A stretch of 64,000 bases of DNA from Sphingomonas sp. Leaf242 (GTDB lineage Bacteria; Pseudomonadota; Alphaproteobacteria; Sphingomonadales; Sphingomonadaceae). Below are positions 25,946 through 35,565 of this stretch, one piece after another. A program made the translations under genes and the position numbers. Position 1 is the stretch's first letter; each line of letters begins with the position of its first letter. The notes beneath the pieces are model-generated. The model worked only from the letters and a program-made list of their open reading frames with translations. It was not told where the DNA came from and made no database searches. Where the stretch lies: assembly GCF_001422045.1 (NCBI RefSeq), contig NZ_LMLW01000001.1, positions 504,972-568,971 on the forward strand, written 5' to 3'.

Positions 25946-26485
25946 CTCTCTCCAGATCGATTTTTGTCAGAGTATTAGTATTCGGCGGGATGTCAAAGCT
26001 GGCACGACGATTTCACCAAACTGATGAACGCCGCTCCGCAATACGCGCGACCCAAAAAGTTTAGCAGGGCGCAGATCGCGGGAGCGGTGCCTTTCCATTT
26101 TTCCTGCTCGTCAGCGCATCGGCGAAGAAGGCTGCGGCTGGCCGTGATGGGAAATGGCCCGAGCACCGCTGGTTCGCTCGGCAAAACTGGTAATACAGAA
26201 GCGCTATATTTCTTGCGATTATCTCGGTGTCCGGCCACCTGCGCCTCCGAATTGGCCATGCCGGTGGGTCTTGACTCGGTCACCAGTCGACCTAAAGGTA
26301 CCGCTATCAATAGCCTGCTCAAGACAGGCATGATCGGGGGTTGGATGGGTTTCGCGCTTCATTTTCTGCAATCAGCACGCCGGAGCAATCGATGCTCCGC
26401 GCCGACTGACGCGCGTCCAAACTTCCACCGACCATAAACGCGTTCCCGCCGCAACGTCGGCGAGGCTTCAGAGAGGATTCTGATC
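25946..26485. other. Intergenic region between divergent GH127 and TBDR genes
   Basis: 540 bp without a convincing gene. Both promoters must lie here. The one clear structure is the inverted repeat at 26381-26399. Short open frames exist but show Arg/Ser-rich composition and no family resemblance. Confidence 0.6.
26381..26399. promoter_or_regulatory. Inverted repeat upstream of TBDR
   Basis: CGGAGCA-ATCGA-TGCTCCG has perfect 7-bp arms and lies 87 bp before the TBDR start. It could be an operator or a 5'-UTR hairpin; no T-run follows, so a terminator is unlikely. Confidence 0.4.
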
Positions 26486-29400
26486 ATGACCCCTTTTAAA
26501 ACGGTATCGCGTCTGACGCGCGCGGCGTTGCTCGGCGCGACGACGATGGCCGCAGTGTCCGCGACCATGGCCGCAGCGCAGACCATACCACCGACGCAAG
26601 ATCCGTCGCCGCCCGCGGCTCAAGGCGCGGCCCCGGCCGCAGCAGACCCTGTTGCGCCGGCAGCGGCGCCCGCGCCGGCCGCGACCCTGCCGGATTCCGA
26701 TCAGACTCCGGGCGCGATCGATGCAGCGAACAGCGCCGATATCGTCGTCACCGGCTATCGCTCCAGTCTCGCCAAGTCGACCAACGCCAAGCGTGCGGCG
26801 ACGGGGTTTACCGATTCGATCTTCGCGGAGGATATCGGCAAGTTTCCCGACACGAACATCGCGGAATCCTTTAACCGCATTCCCGGCATCACGATCACGC
26901 GCGACGTAACGGGTGAAGGCACCAACGTCGCGATCCGCGGGCTGGGGTCGAACTTCACCAACGTGACGCTCAACGGCGCGACGATCGCGGTGGCGTCGTC
27001 GGGCGCGACCGATGCGCAGGGCACCGATCGCTCGGTCGATCTGAGCTTCTTCCCGACCGACCTGTTCACCAAGCTGACCGTCAACAAGAGCTACACCGCC
27101 GACCTTCTCGAAGGCGGCGCGGCCGGCAATATCGACCTTCGCTCGGCACGGCCGTTCGATCGTGCGACCTCGTTCCTGGCCTATAACGTCCAGGGCACCA
27201 AGCAGTCGCCCGAGGACCGGATCGGTGCGCGTGGCTCGCTGATCGGCAGCTGGCGCAACGACAAGTTCGGGATCCTCGCGGGCGTGTCGGCACAGCGGCT
27301 GTTCACCGACACGCGCGGGTTCGAGACGATTGGCTATACCAATCCCGCGCTGACCGCCGCGCAGTGCGGCGCGACATCGGGGTGCAACACGACCGGCGGC
27401 GGCAACTGGACGATTCCTGCGGTGGTACCGACGGGCGCCGGTGCGGGGCTGGTAGCGGGGACGCCGATCAACAGCGCGTTCCTGCTCGCGAACAACCCGG
27501 GCGCATCGATCCAGCAGATCGACAACGCGCTGCTGCCGCGTCTCGGCCGCTCGACTAGCATCCGCGGTCCGCGTGATCGGTTCAACGCGATCGTCAGCGC
27601 CGAGTGGCAGCCGACCGACACGCTGCACCTTTATGTCGACGGGCTGTACGGCTACAAGAAGAACGACCTGATCCGCGAGAACGTGGCCTGGATCGTACGC
27701 AACGGCGCGGTGATCCCGACCAACCTGACGTTCGACAAGGCGGATTGCACGATCGGTTGCGTCGTCACCGGCGGCACGTTTGCCAACGCGCAGTTCTTCA
27801 ACGAATTCCGCCCGTATACCGAGACGACCAAGCTGTTCAGCGTCAATCCCGGCGGCGAATGGGAGATTTCGGACACGCTGAAGCTCAACCTTCAGGGCAA
27901 TTACGCACGCTCGACGTTCCACCGCGAAAGCCCGTCGGTGGGCATGACCACGCCGCTCGGCGTCGGCAACACCGTCACCTACACGAATACCGGCGGTGTC
28001 CCGTCGATCCAGAGTGCGCTGGATCTCAACGACCCCGCCAATTTCGGCTGGAACGCGGGCAGCCGCGTGAACATCCAGGACGAGCGCCGTCTCAACACGA
28101 ACAAGGGCGCCCGCGGCGATCTGACGTGGGGCGGCAAGGCGCTCAACCTGAAGGTCGGTGGCGCGTTCGACGACGTGTCACGTCGTATCCAGGGCTTCGA
28201 CAACAGTCAGGCGTATCAGAACGCCGTCTGCGGCAACAATCCCAGCATCTTCGTCCCCTCGCCCAATTCGCAGCCGCCCTGCGAAGGGTTGAACGCGCCC
28301 GGCGTGATCCCGGCGGGTTATCCTTCGTATCCGGGCTACGGCACCGGATCGACGGCGGGCATGGCGGGTCCGGTGACCTATGGTGGTTCGCTGATCCCCA
28401 ACTCGGCAGCGCCGACCTATCTGAAGCCGGGCCCGGCCGGGTTCGTGACCGTCGATTGGCCGAAGTTCGCGGCCGCCAGCAACTATGACCAGTTTCACGA
28501 CAACGCGCCGGAGACCGGTGCTGCCAACACCGGGGCAAGCGGCGGCACGATCCGCGAAGTCGTGAAGTCGGCGTTCGCAACCGTGAACGGCGAGCAGGAA
28601 CTGGGCGGCAACATGCTGCGGTTCAATGTCGGCTTGCGCTATGTCAACACGATCCAGACGATCTCCGGGCGGGTGTCGTTGCCCGATCCGCGCAACACGA
28701 CGGCGACCGGTGCCGCACTGCCCGACGGCAGCCGCTATCCGAACCTCGTCACCAACGTGTCGACGCGCAACGAATATGCGAAGTGGCTGCCTGCGGCCAC
28801 CTTCGCCTACGACGTGAGCGAGCACGCCGTGGTCCGCGTCGCGGGCTCGCGGACGATGACCCGCCCCGATCCGTCCGCGCAGTTGCCGGGCGTCAATTTC
28901 GGCGCGCCATCGGCGGATCAGGCAACGATCGGCAACCCGGCGCTGAAGCCCTATCTGTCGACCAACCTCGACCTCGGCTTCGAATATTATACCGGCCGCG
29001 AGGGTGTCGTCAGCTTCAACGCGTTCCGCAAGTCGATCGAGGGCTTCACCAACACCTTCATCAGCACGGTGCCGTTCTCGAACCTGTCGCAGTACGGGAT
29101 CACCTACGACACGCTGAACCCGACGCAGCAGATCGCGCTCAACTCGCGTGGCGGACCTAATGCCGCGCAGGTGCAGGTCACGTCGCAGGTCAACGTGCCC
29201 AACAAGCTGACGATCAACGGTCTCGAATTCCAGTGGGTCCAGCCGCTCGACTTTATCACCAAGCACATCGGCGTGACCGGGTTCGGCTTCAACGCCAACG
29301 CCACGGTGGTCGACCAGCGCAGCGATGGTCCGGCGACGGCGTTCGGCGTGGCGCCCTTCACCTACAATATCACCGGGTATTACGAGAAGCACGGCGTGAT

Positions 29401-29686
29401 GCTGCGGGTGTCGACGACCTCGCGTGAGGGTTCGCAGAACAGCGGTGCGGCGCAGAACGGCATTCCGGCAGCGGCGTTGTTCGGCACCGACTATACGACC
29501 TACGACTTCTCGTCGTCGTTCGATCTGGACAAGATCTTCGGCCTGAAGAACGCCCCGCAGCTGACGGTCAACGTGGCGAACTTCACGAACGCGACGCTGC
29601 GCTCGTACTTCCAGTTCGAGAACGCGACCTTCACGCAGTACAAGCCGGGACGTCAGTTCCTGGTTGGTCTGCGCGGCACGTTCTAG
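26486..29686 (+). CDS. TonB-dependent receptor
   Basis: 1066-residue outer-membrane TBDR. ATG at 26486 follows GAGGA by 9 bases; the signal peptide ends near ATMAAAQ (residue 32). A Pro/Ala-rich linker (~35-85) of the TonB-region type precedes the plug: ADIVVTGYRSSLAKSTNAKR, FAEDIGKFPDTNIAESFNRI, VAIRGLGSNFTNVTLNGA. The barrel ends in FLVGLRGTF with the terminal Phe. The plug wording places it in the same glycan-TBDR group as the receptor at 8.3-11.3 kb. Divergent from the GH127 gene and upstream of the hexuronate module; an arabino- or uronic-acid-containing oligosaccharide is a possible ligand, by context only. Confidence 0.93.
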   Translation: MTPFKTVSRLTRAALLGATTMAAVSATMAAAQTIPPTQDPSPPAAQGAAPAAADPVAPAAAPAPAATLPDSDQTPGAIDAANSADIVVTGYRSSLAKSTNAKRAATGFTDSIFAEDIGKFPDTNIAESFNRIPGITITRDVTGEGTNVAIRGLGSNFTNVTLNGATIAVASSGATDAQGTDRSVDLSFFPTDLFTKLTVNKSYTADLLEGGAAGNIDLRSARPFDRATSFLAYNVQGTKQSPEDRIGARGSLIGSWRNDKFGILAGVSAQRLFTDTRGFETIGYTNPALTAAQCGATSGCNTTGGGNWTIPAVVPTGAGAGLVAGTPINSAFLLANNPGASIQQIDNALLPRLGRSTSIRGPRDRFNAIVSAEWQPTDTLHLYVDGLYGYKKNDLIRENVAWIVRNGAVIPTNLTFDKADCTIGCVVTGGTFANAQFFNEFRPYTETTKLFSVNPGGEWEISDTLKLNLQGNYARSTFHRESPSVGMTTPLGVGNTVTYTNTGGVPSIQSALDLNDPANFGWNAGSRVNIQDERRLNTNKGARGDLTWGGKALNLKVGGAFDDVSRRIQGFDNSQAYQNAVCGNNPSIFVPSPNSQPPCEGLNAPGVIPAGYPSYPGYGTGSTAGMAGPVTYGGSLIPNSAAPTYLKPGPAGFVTVDWPKFAAASNYDQFHDNAPETGAANTGASGGTIREVVKSAFATVNGEQELGGNMLRFNVGLRYVNTIQTISGRVSLPDPRNTTATGAALPDGSRYPNLVTNVSTRNEYAKWLPAATFAYDVSEHAVVRVAGSRTMTRPDPSAQLPGVNFGAPSADQATIGNPALKPYLSTNLDLGFEYYTGREGVVSFNAFRKSIEGFTNTFISTVPFSNLSQYGITYDTLNPTQQIALNSRGGPNAAQVQVTSQVNVPNKLTINGLEFQWVQPLDFITKHIGVTGFGFNANATVVDQRSDGPATAFGVAPFTYNITGYYEKHGVMLRVSTTSREGSQNSGAAQNGIPAAALFGTDYTTYDFSSSFDLDKIFGLKNAPQLTVNVANFTNATLRSYFQFENATFTQYKPGRQFLVGLRGTF

Positions 29687-29691
29687 TCGGT

Positions 29692-29727
29692 GAGCGGGGC
29701 GATCGCGATGCGGCCGCCCCGCCGCTC
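29692..29727 (+). terminator. GC-rich hairpin after TBDR
   Basis: Immediately after the TBDR stop, GAGCGG (29692-29697) and CCGCTC (29722-29727) pair, with a GGCG/CGCC extension inside. Only ATTT follows, so this is an imperfect intrinsic terminator at best. Confidence 0.35.
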
Positions 29728-30348
29728 ATTTGGCGGGGTAGCGCGGTCGCGACCGTCGTCGAGATACTCGCCAACCTACTTCCCGGCGTAGCTGATGTGT
29801 GATCCTCGACAGCTACCGGCGCGGCGCGATCTACGGCGCGAGTGAACTGGCAGGGGAAATCGGCATATCGTTGTGGTGTTGGCGGGCATCTTGGTCCTGA
29901 ACCCGGTGAATTGGCGCAGGGTGCAGGGCGAGTTCGGCGACGAGGTGTTAAGCCGCCGTTGCGGCTCCACGAAGAGCCGGTGGTGGGCGGCATGAAACAT
30001 CGCCCCCGCAGCACGCGGTCCGATATCACCAGATACATGCCGATCCCGAGAATGCATCGCTCGCAGCAGCAAGGGCGCCGTGATGGGCAAATCGCAGCAC
30101 GAACCGGTGGCTCGGTGGTGGGGAACGAAGGATGAAGGAGCGGATCTTATGGCGCGGGCCGTATCGCCTCGTGCCTCGATGAGCGCTGCCGCATTTGCGA
30201 TGCTTCCCGCAGCCACGTTTAGTGTCGCAGCACGAGCCCGAGACATTGATCCGCGGACCGGGCTGCCGACCCGCATCGGCGCGGCGGCGCTCGCTTTCTT
30301 CGCGGGTCGCTGTAGACATTCTGGCAAACAAGGGGATTGGTAAGTCCG
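29728..30348. other. Intergenic region before the hexuronate module
   Basis: About 620 bp with no supported gene on either strand. Several short open frames are present but have no start signals or recognisable domain. No tRNA-like or strong palindromic structure was seen. It probably carries the regulator's promoter near its right end. Confidence 0.5.
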
Positions 30349-31146
30349 ATGGCGAAATCTGTATCCCGCAATGGACCGGTAAGAACTGGCGCATACGACG
30401 TCCCGGCCGACGATCGTCTCTATCAGCGTATCGCGCGGCGCCTGGTCGAAGAGTTGACCGCCGGGACCTACGCGATCGGCGATCGGCTGCCCGCGGAGCG
30501 GGAACTCGCTATCGAATATGGCGCAAGCCGTCCGGCCGTGCGGGAAGCGCTCATCGCGTTGGAAGTGCAGGGCTTTATCGAAGTGCGCGTTGGCTCCGGA
30601 GCCTATGTCTGTCGGTTGCCGGGGCAGGGCGAGGAGCCGGGATTTGCGATCACCGCGTTCGAACTGACCGAGGCCCGGATCATGTTCGAGGGTGAGGCGG
30701 CCGCGCTTGCCGCAGCGCAGATCACCGATGCGGAACTGGATGTGCTCGACCGTCTGGTCGAGGCGATGACGACCGAAAACACGCGCGTCGAAGTGACCGA
30801 GATCGCCGATCGCGACTTTCATATGGCGATCGCGAAGGCGACCCGGAATGCCGGTGTCGTCCGGACGATCGAGGATCTGTGGCATCTGCGATCGACATCG
30901 CCCGAATGCGCGCTTCTCCACGCCAAGGCGCGCAACGCCAAGGTGCGCCCCGTCATCGCCGAACACACTGCGATCGTTGATGCTTTGCGCGCGCACGATG
31001 CCGTCGGCGCGCGCGTGGCGATGCGCGGGCATCTGACATCGGTCATGGATCACCTGCTGTTCCAGACGGAGGAAATGGCGATGGAACAGGCACGGCTGGC
31101 GCTTGCGGGCACCCGGCAACGCTATGGCGGCAGCGCCAGATCGTGA
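30349..31146 (+). CDS. FadR-type GntR regulator (UxuR/ExuR-like)
   Basis: 265-residue GntR regulator with an FCD ligand domain. ATG at 30349 is preferred over an in-frame TTG at 30337, which would start on top of the AGGGG site. Residues ~20-85 are the winged helix: DRLYQRIARRLVEELTAG, IGDRLPAERELAIEYGASR, PAVREALIALEVQGFIEVR and a GSGAYV wing. Residues ~105-225 form the FCD helices with DRDFHMAIAKATRNAG and the metal-site His in AEHTAIVDALRAHD. The next gene is uxuA and then manD, so it most likely responds to a hexuronate or aldonate and represses the module. A matching operator sits at 31173-31184. Confidence 0.87.
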   Translation: MAKSVSRNGPVRTGAYDVPADDRLYQRIARRLVEELTAGTYAIGDRLPAERELAIEYGASRPAVREALIALEVQGFIEVRVGSGAYVCRLPGQGEEPGFAITAFELTEARIMFEGEAAALAAAQITDAELDVLDRLVEAMTTENTRVEVTEIADRDFHMAIAKATRNAGVVRTIEDLWHLRSTSPECALLHAKARNAKVRPVIAEHTAIVDALRAHDAVGARVAMRGHLTSVMDHLLFQTEEMAMEQARLALAGTRQRYGGSARS

Positions 31147-31172
31147 AACGCGCGCGTGCCGGCGCTTGCAAG

Positions 31173-31184
31173 TTGTCAGACCAA
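31173..31184. promoter_or_regulatory. GntR/FadR-type operator upstream of uxuA
   Basis: TTGTCAGACCAA fits the FadR-subfamily consensus TnGTnnnACnA. It lies 64 bp before the uxuA start, in the short gap after the regulator gene. A near copy on the opposite strand is at 32525-32535. Confidence 0.5.
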
Positions 31185-31248
31185 TTAGATCGCTGCTATT
31201 ACGATGCCGCACGCCAGCGTAGCGTGGACAGGACGGGATGATCGGCGA

Positions 31249-32421
31249 ATGATGATGACCCAGACCATGCGCTGGTTTGGCCCGCGCGATCCGGTGCCGC
31301 TCCAGGCCATCCGGCAGGCTGGTGCGACCGGAATCGTCACGGCATTGCACGAGGTCGCCAATGGCGACGTCTGGACGACGGACGCGATTGCCGCGCGCCG
31401 GATCCTGATCGAAGAGGCCGGCCTCGAGTGGAAGGTGGTCGAAAGCCTGCCCGTCGCCGAAGATCTGAAGAGGCGCACGGGAGACTGGGACCGGCTGACC
31501 GCGGCCTATATCGCCAGCTTGCGGAATCTCGCGGGGCAGGGCGTCGAGGTGGTGACCTATAATTTCATGCCGTTGCTCGACTGGACTCGGACCGATCTGA
31601 GCTGGGCGTTGCCTGATGGCGCCCGCGCGTTGCGGTTCGAGCTTCAGGCGCTTGCCACCTACGATATCCATATCCTGCGTCGCCCGAATGCCGACCGGGA
31701 TTACGCGCCCGAGCTGGTTGCCAGCGCCGCCGAGCGGTTCGCGACGATGGACGCCGCCGCCCGCGATACGCTCGAGCGGACGATCATTGCCGGGCTGCCG
31801 GGCAGCGAGGAGAGCTTCAGTTCGGCGCAACTGCTCGAGCAGATCGAGACCTATGCCGAGGTCGACGCGGCGGCGCTGCGGGCGAACCATATCGCGTTCC
31901 TGGAGGCGGTGTGTCCGGTTGCCGAAGCGGAAGGTATTCGGCTGGTGGTGCATCCCGACGATCCGCCGTTTCCGATCTTCGGCTTGCCGCGCGTGGTCAG
32001 TACCGAAGCGGATGTCAGCGCGCTGGTGACAGCGGTGCCTTCGGTCGCGAACGGCCTGTGTTTTTGCAGCGGCTCGTTCGGCGCGCGCGCGGACAACGAC
32101 TTGCCGGGCATCGTCCGGCGGCTCGGCGACCGCATCGGCTTCGTCCATCTGCGATCGGTACAACGCGAGCCCGACGGTGCCTTTCACGAGGCTGCGCATC
32201 TGCAGGGCGATGCTAACATGCCGGCGATCATGACCGAGCTGGCGGCCTTGCAGGCACAAACGGGCCGCAGCCTGCCGATGCGTCCCGATCATGGTCACCA
32301 GATGGCCGACGATCTGAACAAGCGGACCAATCCCGGCTATTCGTTGATCGGACGGCTTCGCGGGCTCGCGGAACTGCGCGGGTTGGAGTTGGGCCTGGCG
32401 TACGGCAAAGCGGCGGTCTGA
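31249..32421 (+). CDS. uxuA: Mannonate dehydratase UxuA
   Basis: 390-residue D-mannonate dehydratase of the UxuA family (xylose-isomerase-like TIM barrel), converting D-mannonate to 2-keto-3-deoxy-D-gluconate in glucuronate catabolism; cytoplasmic. The start is one of three consecutive ATGs at 31249-31257, with AGGACGGG 11 bases upstream. Family blocks: TMRWFGPRDPVPLQAIRQAG at the N-terminus, GVEVVTYNFMPLLDWTRTD, VVHPDDPPFPIFGLPRVVS, FCSGSFGARADND, GFVHLRSVQ and MRPDHGHQMADD, which carry the metal-binding His/Asp/Cys residues. It follows a FadR-type regulator and precedes a second, unrelated mannonate dehydratase. Confidence 0.93.
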   Translation: MMMTQTMRWFGPRDPVPLQAIRQAGATGIVTALHEVANGDVWTTDAIAARRILIEEAGLEWKVVESLPVAEDLKRRTGDWDRLTAAYIASLRNLAGQGVEVVTYNFMPLLDWTRTDLSWALPDGARALRFELQALATYDIHILRRPNADRDYAPELVASAAERFATMDAAARDTLERTIIAGLPGSEESFSSAQLLEQIETYAEVDAAALRANHIAFLEAVCPVAEAEGIRLVVHPDDPPFPIFGLPRVVSTEADVSALVTAVPSVANGLCFCSGSFGARADNDLPGIVRRLGDRIGFVHLRSVQREPDGAFHEAAHLQGDANMPAIMTELAALQAQTGRSLPMRPDHGHQMADDLNKRTNPGYSLIGRLRGLAELRGLELGLAYGKAAV

Positions 32422-32807
32422 TGGATGGCGGCGATGGCGGGGCAGCATCGCTGCGGTCATGGGTCGTTGCGATCGATACGCCGCCTATCGGAGCGATCGC
32501 ACTGGTCAGCCGCCAACACGGCTTTTGGTTTGACATGATTGCGGCCGGTCCGTCATGGTATCGCTATCAGAGGTGGCTCGGAAGATTGTCGCGTTTACGA
32601 TAGGAGATCACGGTGTCCGGCATCAGATCGAAGCGATCGCGCACGGCCTTGGCCCTGCAGCCACGCTGCAAGGGGGCTGCGGCAACACCCTGATGCCTGC
32701 GACGATCGGGCAGGAGGTCGCGCCGACGACGTCGCCCTTGGCCCCTATGGCCAGCGCAATCGCTTGATGCGCGAACATCCTTACCGAAAGTCCCTGGAGG
32801 ACCATCG
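32422..32807. other. Intergenic region between uxuA and manD
   Basis: 386 bp. A second GntR-type site, TTGGTTTGACA (32525-32535), matches 10 of 11 bases of the reverse complement of the uxuA operator. A 70-codon open frame starting at 32555 begins MVSLSEVARKI, faintly like a LacI-type N-terminus, but the remainder resembles nothing, so no gene is called. CTGGAGG at ~32793 is the likely ribosome site of manD. Confidence 0.5.
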
Positions 32808-34019
32808 ATGCCAAAAATCGTTTCCGCTCGAGTCATCGTCACCTGTCCGGGGCGCAATTTCGTCACGCTGAAGATCGAATGCGACGATGGTACCACCGGG
32901 CTCGGTGATGCCACGCTCAACGGCCGCGAGCTGAGCGTCGTCAGCTACCTCACCGACCACGTCGTGCCGTGTCTTATCGGCCGCGATGCACATCGGATCG
33001 AGGACGTCTGGCAGTATCTCTACAAGGGCGCCTACTGGCGCCGCGGCCCGGTGACGATGGCGGCGATCGCTGCGGTCGATACGGCATTGTGGGACATCAA
33101 GGGCAAGCTCGCGGGGATGCCGGTGTACCAGTTGCTCGGCGGCGCGGCGCGCGATGCGTGCATGGTCTACGCGCACGCCAACGGCACGACGATCGAGGAC
33201 ACGATCGCGGTCGCCAAGGCCGAGCAGGCGAAGGGCTACAAGGCGATCCGGTTGCAATGCGGCGTACCGGGGCTCGCCTCGACCTACGGCGTCGCCAAGC
33301 ACGGCGCGCGCTACGAACCCGCCGACGCCGACCTGCCGAGCGAAAGCGTGTGGTCGACCGAGAAATACCTCCGCGTCGTGCCCGAACTGTTCAAAGCCGC
33401 ACGCGAGGCGATGGGGTGGGATGTTCATCTGCTCCACGATATCCACCACCGGCTGACGCCGATCGAGGCGGGGCGGCTGGGCAAGGCGCTCGAGCCGTAC
33501 AACCTGTTCTGGATCGAGGATCCGACGCCGGCCGAGAACCAGGAGGCGTTCAAGTTGATCCGTCACCACACGACGACGCCGATCGCGGTCGGCGAGGTGT
33601 TCAATTCGATCTGGGATGCGAAGGACCTGATCCAGAACCAGCTGATCGACTATATCCGCGCGACCGTCGTGCATGCGGGTGGCATCACGCACCTGAGACG
33701 GATCGCGTCGCTCGCGGACCTGTACCAGGTGCGGACGGGCTGCCACGGTGCGACCGATCTGTCGCCGGTGGCGATGGCGGCGGCGCTGCATTTCGGGCTG
33801 TCGGTGCCCAATTTCGGCGTGCAGGAGCATATGCCGCACACCTACGAGACCGATGCCGTCTTCCCGCACGCGTACAGCTTCGACGACGGCATGATGCATC
33901 CGGGGGAGGCGCCGGGGCTCGGCGTCGACATCGACGAGGAGCTTGCCGCGACCTACGATTACAAGCGCGCCTATCTCCCGGTCGCGCGTCGCGAGGATGG
34001 CACGCTGTGCAACTGGTGA
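32808..34019 (+). CDS. manD: D-mannonate dehydratase ManD (enolase superfamily)
   Basis: 403-residue enolase-superfamily acid-sugar dehydratase. Residues ~1-115 are the capping domain, the rest the TIM barrel. All known active-site positions of Novosphingobium aromaticivorans ManD appear with an offset of one: Arg148, Tyr160, Asp211, His213, Glu237 and Glu263 (in [15 protein letters not shown] and VGEVFNS). It therefore should dehydrate D-mannonate to 2-keto-3-deoxygluconate, the same step as UxuA upstream. Ribosome site TGGAGG precedes the ATG. It is followed at once by an MFS transporter (GTG four-base overlap possible). Other acid sugars (gluconate) are known for some ManD proteins. Confidence 0.93.
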   Translation: MPKIVSARVIVTCPGRNFVTLKIECDDGTTGLGDATLNGRELSVVSYLTDHVVPCLIGRDAHRIEDVWQYLYKGAYWRRGPVTMAAIAAVDTALWDIKGKLAGMPVYQLLGGAARDACMVYAHANGTTIEDTIAVAKAEQAKGYKAIRLQCGVPGLASTYGVAKHGARYEPADADLPSESVWSTEKYLRVVPELFKAAREAMGWDVHLLHDIHHRLTPIEAGRLGKALEPYNLFWIEDPTPAENQEAFKLIRHHTTTPIAVGEVFNSIWDAKDLIQNQLIDYIRATVVHAGGITHLRRIASLADLYQVRTGCHGATDLSPVAMAAALHFGLSVPNFGVQEHMPHTYETDAVFPHAYSFDDGMMHPGEAPGLGVDIDEELAATYDYKRAYLPVARREDGTLCNW

Positions 34020-34027
34020 ACGCGGCC

Positions 34028-35299
34028 ATGCCAGCAGCCGAGAAACCTCGCGGCAAAGTGCGGTGGATCGTCTGCGCGCTGCTCTTCGCCGCGGTCGCGC
34101 TCAGCTATATCGACCGGCTTGTGTTGCCGGTGCTGAAGCCCGAACTTCAGGCGCGCTACAATTGGAGCGAGCAGGGCTATGCCGATCTCGCGATCGCGTT
34201 CCAGGCCGCATATGGCATCGCCTATGTGCTGTTCGGGCGGTTCGTCGACCGGGTCGGCGCCAAGATCGGCTATGCGGTCGCAGTGACGCTGTGGACGATC
34301 GGTCATGTCGCGCACGCGCTGTTCACCAGCGCCGGCATGATGATCTTCGCACGTATCCCGCTCGCGATCGGCGAGGCCGGTGCGTTTCCGGCGGCACTGG
34401 CGGCGGCGAACGAGTGGTTTCCGCAACGCGAGCGTGCGCTGGCGATCGGCATCTTCAACGCGGGCTCCAACGTCGGCGCGATCCTCACGCCGTTGATCGT
34501 GCCGGTGATCGCGGTGACGTTCGGCTGGCGGATGGCGTTCATCGCGACCGGCGCGCTGACCGTGATCTGGCTGGTCGCCTGGCTCGCCTTCTACCGATCG
34601 CCGCGCAAGCATCCGCGCATCACGCCCGAGGAACTGGCATGGATCGAGGCTGACCCCGTTCCCGCCGCCAAGCCGGTCCGCTGGCGCACGCTGCTGCGGC
34701 TGCGCCAGACCTGGGCATACATGCTTGGTCGGTTCCTGATCGATCCGGTGTGGTGGACCTTCCTGTTCTGGCTGCCCGACTTCTTCAACCGGCAATACGG
34801 CGTGAAGATGCTCGATTTCGGTCCGCCGCTGGTCGCCGTGTATGTGCTGGCCGATGTCGGATCGGTCGCGGGCGGCTGGTTCTCGTCGCGGCTGCTGGCA
34901 CGCGGCCAGACGCCGAACCGCGCACGGAAGACTGCATTGTTCGCCTGCGCGCTGTTCGCGTTGCCGATCATCTTCGCGGCGCAGGCACCGGGATTGTGGT
35001 GGGCGGTCGCGGCGATCGGCTTGGCGTGCGCATGCCACCAGGGCTTCTCCGCCAACGTATATGCGATCCCCGGCGACCTGTTCCCGCGCGGCATGGGCGG
35101 ATCGGTGATCGGTCTTGGCGGGCTGGCGGGGGCATGCGGCGGCATGCTGATGGCGAAGTTCGCGGGCACGATCCTCGCGGGTGTCGGCAGCTATGGGCCG
35201 ATCTTCGTGGTCGCCGGCTGCGCCTATTTCGTCGCGCTGCTGGTGATCCACCTGCTCGTACCGCAGTATACGCCCGTCGATCCGGAACGCCTTGCCTGA
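34028..35299 (+). CDS. MFS transporter, ACS family (hexuronate/aldonate uptake)
   Basis: 423-residue inner-membrane transporter with twelve predicted helices. MFS signatures are seen: GRFVDRVGAKIG in loop 2-3, IPLAIGEAGAFPAALAAANEWFPQRERA, typical of the anion:cation symporter (ExuT/GudP) family, and NAGSNVGAILTP. ATG at 34028 lies eight bases after the manD stop; a GTG at 34016 overlapping that stop (GTGA) is an equally credible start. Being coupled to manD, it likely imports a hexuronate or aldonate such as glucuronate. Downstream 266 bp to the convergent phospholipase gene hold only a short CCGCC/GGCGG hairpin near 35308. Confidence 0.88.
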   Translation: MPAAEKPRGKVRWIVCALLFAAVALSYIDRLVLPVLKPELQARYNWSEQGYADLAIAFQAAYGIAYVLFGRFVDRVGAKIGYAVAVTLWTIGHVAHALFTSAGMMIFARIPLAIGEAGAFPAALAAANEWFPQRERALAIGIFNAGSNVGAILTPLIVPVIAVTFGWRMAFIATGALTVIWLVAWLAFYRSPRKHPRITPEELAWIEADPVPAAKPVRWRTLLRLRQTWAYMLGRFLIDPVWWTFLFWLPDFFNRQYGVKMLDFGPPLVAVYVLADVGSVAGGWFSSRLLARGQTPNRARKTALFACALFALPIIFAAQAPGLWWAVAAIGLACACHQGFSANVYAIPGDLFPRGMGGSVIGLGGLAGACGGMLMAKFAGTILAGVGSYGPIFVVAGCAYFVALLVIHLLVPQYTPVDPERLA

Positions 35300-35565
35300 G
35301 CCCGCCTGATAGGGCGGCAATCGCGAGGCTGTCGGCAACGGGGCCGGGAGTCTGGCTAAATCAAACGCGGAACGGGCGAATGCCGCTGTCAGCTCTTAAG
35401 CGCGCGACCTGTCAGACGCGTTCGGAGCAGCCCGCCGAGGTCGCCAAGTGGGTCGATGGCGAATAGCCCGAGCGTGATCGACCAGAACGGTCCTGCGGTC
35501 CGTGAACATGACCGTTCCACGCCGGCAACGTGCCTGCGATCGCCACGCGTCGCCCGTCGCGGTCG

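Noticed and set aside
26196..26209. Possible xyl-box around GCGC before the third TBDR
   Set aside because: Only 8 of 14 positions match and there is no symmetry outside the GCGC core.
26024..26437. 137-codon frame in the GH127-TBDR intergenic region
   Set aside because: No ribosome site, no family resemblance, Arg/Ser-rich composition; the region must hold promoters.
29776..32460. 894-codon leftward frame across the GntR and uxuA genes
   Set aside because: It is antisense to two clear genes; composition is Arg/His-rich and no domain is seen.
32555..32767. Frame beginning MVSLSEVARKI, like a LacI N-terminus
   Set aside because: Only the first residues resemble a helix-turn-helix; the second helix and hinge are absent, so no gene or pseudogene is claimed.
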